Shown: positions 60,929 through 64,000 of the stretch, piece by piece
How the letters are laid out: each line of letters opens with the position of its first letter
Position numbering within the stretch: position 1 is the first letter of the stretch
Assembly: GCA_013398055.1 (NCBI GenBank)
Contig: VZRS01007580.1
Coordinates: 186,001 to 250,000, forward strand
Source of the DNA: Ifrita kowaldi
Lineage: Eukaryota > Chordata > Aves > Passeriformes > Cinclosomatidae
DNA length: 64,000 bases
Direction of reading: 5' to 3'
Made by a program: the position numbers and the translations under genes
Notes under the pieces: generated by a model
What the model saw: the letters and a program-made list of their open reading frames with translations, nothing else
Databases searched by the model: none
What the model was told of the DNA's origin: nothing

Positions 60929-61752
60929 AAGATCTTATGACTTAAAAAAAGCAAAACAAAACAGAACAAAAAAAAAAAAAAAAAAACCAAAACAAATTTT
61001 TTTGGATTAGGCTGCTGCTATATTTAGTATGTATGGACTCCAGCCTCAAACACAGTGAATACACAAGCTAGAATACAAGAGCATCAGCTTTGGTACACAA
61101 ACACCATTCCTACCAGCATATCTCCTTGTACCTCTAAAAAAAGGCAGGTATCAAAGAGCTCAGGTATGGGGAAAATGAGTACACTAGCAGCAAACCAGGT
61201 CCTCAAATAATATGGGTGGGAACAGCGATAACAGAAATGGGAGAAGTTCTCTGTATTTATACACCACAAAAGAATGGAACTCCCCACTCCTTTACTTCTC
61301 CATAAACCTCAAAGGCTTTCAAAAGAGAGTTTTGNGGCAAAAAAAAAAAAAAAGATTTTATAACTAAAAAAAACAAAAAAAAAACAAAAAAAAAAAAAAA
61401 AAAACCAAAACAAATCTTTTTGGATTAGGCTGCTGCTATATTTAGTATGTATGGACTCCAGCCTCAAACACAGTGAATACACAAGCTAGAATACAAGAGC
61501 ATCAGCTTTGGTACACAAACACCATTCCTACCAGCATATCTCCTTGTACCTCTAAAAAAAGGCAGGTATCAAAGAGCTCAGGTATGGGGAAAATGAGTAC
61601 ACTAGCAGCAAACCAGGTCCTCAAATAATATGGGTGGGAACAGCGATAACAGAAATGGGAGAAGTTCTCTGTATTTATACACCACAAAAGAATGGAACTC
61701 CCCACTCCTTTACTTCTCCATAAACCTCAAAGGCTTTCAAAAGAGAGTTTTG
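60929..61752. repeat. Near-identical tandem duplication around a single N
   Basis: About 400 bp (60929-61334) is repeated at 61352-61752 with an offset of 418 bases in the unique part. The bodies look identical apart from one T/C change next to the poly-A run. One N sits at 61335 where copy 1 ends; beside it the bases are degraded (gnggcaaaaa, gattttataac against gatcttatgac). The pattern fits two overlapping contig ends left unmerged rather than a biological duplication. Confidence 0.9.
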
Positions 61753-62899
61753 GCTACAGCTTTCCTGCTAGCTGGGGAGAGCTGTTGATTACCACAAGTT
61801 CTCTGAGCTGCAGCAGCTGAGGTAACACCACTGTCTCTTCTCTTGAATCCTGAGCTCACTTCCTACCCACAGGAAGGAGCAGTGAGGGCACTTGCCCAGA
61901 ACAAGAGCAGAGAGTCATAAATGCACTCCACACACATGAACTAGCTACTTGTACAGGGGAAGCAAAACAAAACCCCCCAAGAACTCACTGAATAGTGGCT
62001 GGGCCTAAGACAGCAGGCAGTAGGTAAAGATATTCAAATTAAAATCTGTTCCCGTTCCAAGCTAAACCCCTGATGAGCCAGCCCAGCCATACTTCGTTCC
62101 TCAGGGTAACACTAAAGAGCAAGGGAAGACAGCCAAAAGACCATGCTAGTATGTTGGTTTCCCACCACTGCTACAATACTACTGTTTAATCAAAAATACA
62201 ATAGACCTAATTGCCAGCAAGTTAGGGCCAAGAGTTTTAGACAAGTAACTCTGAACAAAGAACAGACTGGCTCAAACCAAATATTTATCATGGTTTAAAA
62301 CCTGGGGGAGAGGAGGCAGTTTTAATCTTGTTTTGCACTACTATTGTTCTTCTCCTGTTACAGGAGGAATTTTTAATTTCCTGCCCTCTGCAATGATTTT
62401 TAAGAGTCTACATGGAGTTCGTACAATTTAAATTTTAAAAAATACTGATTTACAGGATTGGAAAAAAGCACCATTATTTCAAATTTTAACAGCTGACCTT
62501 CTGAAAATATTTGCACAAAATATCATATAACACAAGACTGCTGCTTTTCTTTACTGTTTCTTATTGCACACAGGCAGTGAGAGCAAGGATAAGAAATTCT
62601 TTGCAAACTGCCCTAAAAAAAAAAAACCCCAACAAAACAAACACAAAACTCAAAAAATTCAAAACCCATACACCATAACTCCTGTGTCCTGATCCACTTA
62701 CTTTCAGACTCAGTTTATTGCTTTGGATAAAGTTGAATAATTATGTAGAAATATGATTAAAAAATAAGACCAACAAATAAAGCAAAACCCCATCTGCTGA
62801 GTAAGAACATCCTAATTTTTATTTTTATCAGAAATTAAAAAATTTAAATATCCTGTTGCTGCTAGAAGCAATTTCAAAGACAACTACTGGGAAGCTTAC

Positions 62900-63073
62900 C
62901 TCCAAGGACAGTCTGAGCACCAATTCCTGCTCTGAGTAAGATGCTAAGTCGATCTGCTTTGGCTCACTAGCATCACTGGCCCTCACTCCCTGGCAGCAAG
63001 CCTCCCCACGTGCTCGAGCAACTGGCACAATCCAGTGAGAGCCTCCATCACGCTTCAAGGTTGCCTTACAACC
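62900..63073 (-). other. Symmetric open frame with splice-like ends (weak exon candidate)
   Basis: Exactly 58 codons in phase 0 lie between an acceptor-like tctgcacgttcag and the donor GAG|GTAAGC; the frame ends ASYSEQELVLRLSLE. The phase does not fit the next downstream candidate or the 53299 exon directly, and no known family matches. It could be an exon of another transcript or a chance frame. Confidence 0.15.
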
Positions 63074-64000
63074 CTGAACGTGCAGAGGGCTTCTCAAAAC
63101 CTATCCCACAATTTCTCAACTGGCTGTTAATATCCCTGGGCCTCATAACCACTTTCTTTTGCCATCTCTGATTAGATGTGTATGGGAGCAATGCTTTTAA
63201 CCATACACTGTTATGTTTGAGAGGACATGAGTGATCTGAACACAGCTCTGTCACGAGCTCTATAATTATAGCCGCTCTCTAAAGCTTTGGGCTGTGGGGA
63301 ATGCAGATCACAGCCCATTTCAGCCCAGAGAAAGCCACATCTCCAACAGTTGTTGATATCTGAACCTTAGCAGCCACTTTAGGTACCAGTGTTGAGGAGT
63401 GACATAACAAGACCACAAATTCCTAAACAACCAGCAACCCAGGGCCTTATACCAAAGCCTTGGTCACGTGGCCTTCCCAGCAACTGAGACATGTGCCCCT
63501 GACTAATGAGGGTGCATCTCAGCACACACCATTCCAATGCAGGACTGCTTCCCTCCAGCTCCCCTAGGGGCTAATGGCTACAGCAAAACAAAGCCATTTC
63601 ACAGCCCTTCTCAAAAGGCTATAATGTAGTTTAAAAACTGGCACAATTATTCTGTCAAGTCATTTTTCTGCTTCTGATGCTTGTGTGTAAACATCAAGAA
63701 TAAAATAGGAAAATAAGAATTTGCTCTTTAAAGGTTGCTCTGTATAATCAGTATATTACCATATACATGTGTCTGTGTTCTTGGGAACCTAGAAATGTTT
63801 ATCTTAACAACAGGCTGTGGAATTTTAGGAAACTGAGCCAATTATCCATGGCTTAGTGCCATTAAAGTCAAAGTCACACAAGCAAAGATTTTAAACCAGA
63901 GTTTTTTAGAATTCAAGGGGCATTAACACGAACATGGCAAGAGCAAAGCTGTGATACAGTCTTTACTCACACACAAAAAAAACCACCAACCCCAAACAAA

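Larger units (their letters stand above)
53300..64000 (-). other. Region upstream of the last supported TRAK1 exon
   Basis: This is probably a further 5' intron of TRAK1. It holds two inverted repeats (56770-56798 and 57970-57997), a weak candidate exon at 60676-60738, an assembly-type duplication at 60929-61752 and a symmetric open frame with splice-like ends at 62900-63073. I found no CR1 fragment and no other gene here. Confidence 0.55.

Noticed and set aside
61084..61705. Two identical 67-codon frames that could suggest a tandem gene pair
   Set aside because: They are the same intronic sequence present twice because of the duplication around the N at 61335.
1..64000. CRISPR arrays, prophage, operons, tRNA or rRNA genes
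   Set aside because: None seen; the window is vertebrate nuclear DNA and no cloverleaf or rRNA segment was recognised by eye.

Overview
This window is nuclear DNA from a vertebrate, almost certainly a bird. It is AT-rich and intron-dominated. Every interspersed repeat I can name is a CR1 LINE fragment, the typical avian retroposon, and I see no Alu, L1 or B-type SINEs. I cannot name the species.

The one protein-coding gene I can support is the 5' part of TRAK1 (trafficking kinesin protein 1, the Milton/HAP1-family adaptor), read on the minus strand. Six coding exons are shared or lie downstream of the heads in transcript order: 37590-37784, 11820-11896, 8539-8655, 2798-2898, 1888-1996 and 29-107. 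One upstream exon, 53007-53299, encodes a 97-residue head. All exons join in frame with matching phases. The gene continues beyond base 1 (3' end) and probably beyond the last exon seen upstream. All exons reported as coding came from translating the sequence and recognising the family; no alignment was run.

Layout by region: (1) 1-11.9 kb is the exon-dense part, encoding the start of the HAP1_N-type coiled coil with a CC1-box-like AARIG motif, and carrying three CR1 fragments. (2) 11.9-37.6 kb is a 25.7-kb intron that holds two internal alternative first exons, 28007-28070 and 20459-20558, each with its own upstream region that looks like a promoter. Both end in phase 1 and splice onto the same exon at 11896. 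(3) 32.9-36.3 kb holds the largest CR1 pieces. (4) 37.8-53.0 kb is a 15-kb intron with little structure apart from a CpG cluster at 43.2-43.4 kb. (5) 53.3-64 kb lies upstream of the last supported exon; it has two weak candidate exons and a near-perfect 0.4-kb tandem duplication around a single N that looks like an assembly artefact.

The point of biological interest is the modular TRAK1 N-terminus. Three mutually exclusive heads, all acidic and rich in aromatic residues, feed one hub exon whose own donor is the non-canonical GC type. The longest head, on the 53-kb exon, differs from the mammalian canonical head as I remember it and ends in a junction resembling the TRAK2 N-terminus. TRAK1 links mitochondria (through Miro/RHOT) to kinesin-1 and dynein-dynactin, so alternative heads could change motor or cargo choice; that last step is inference.
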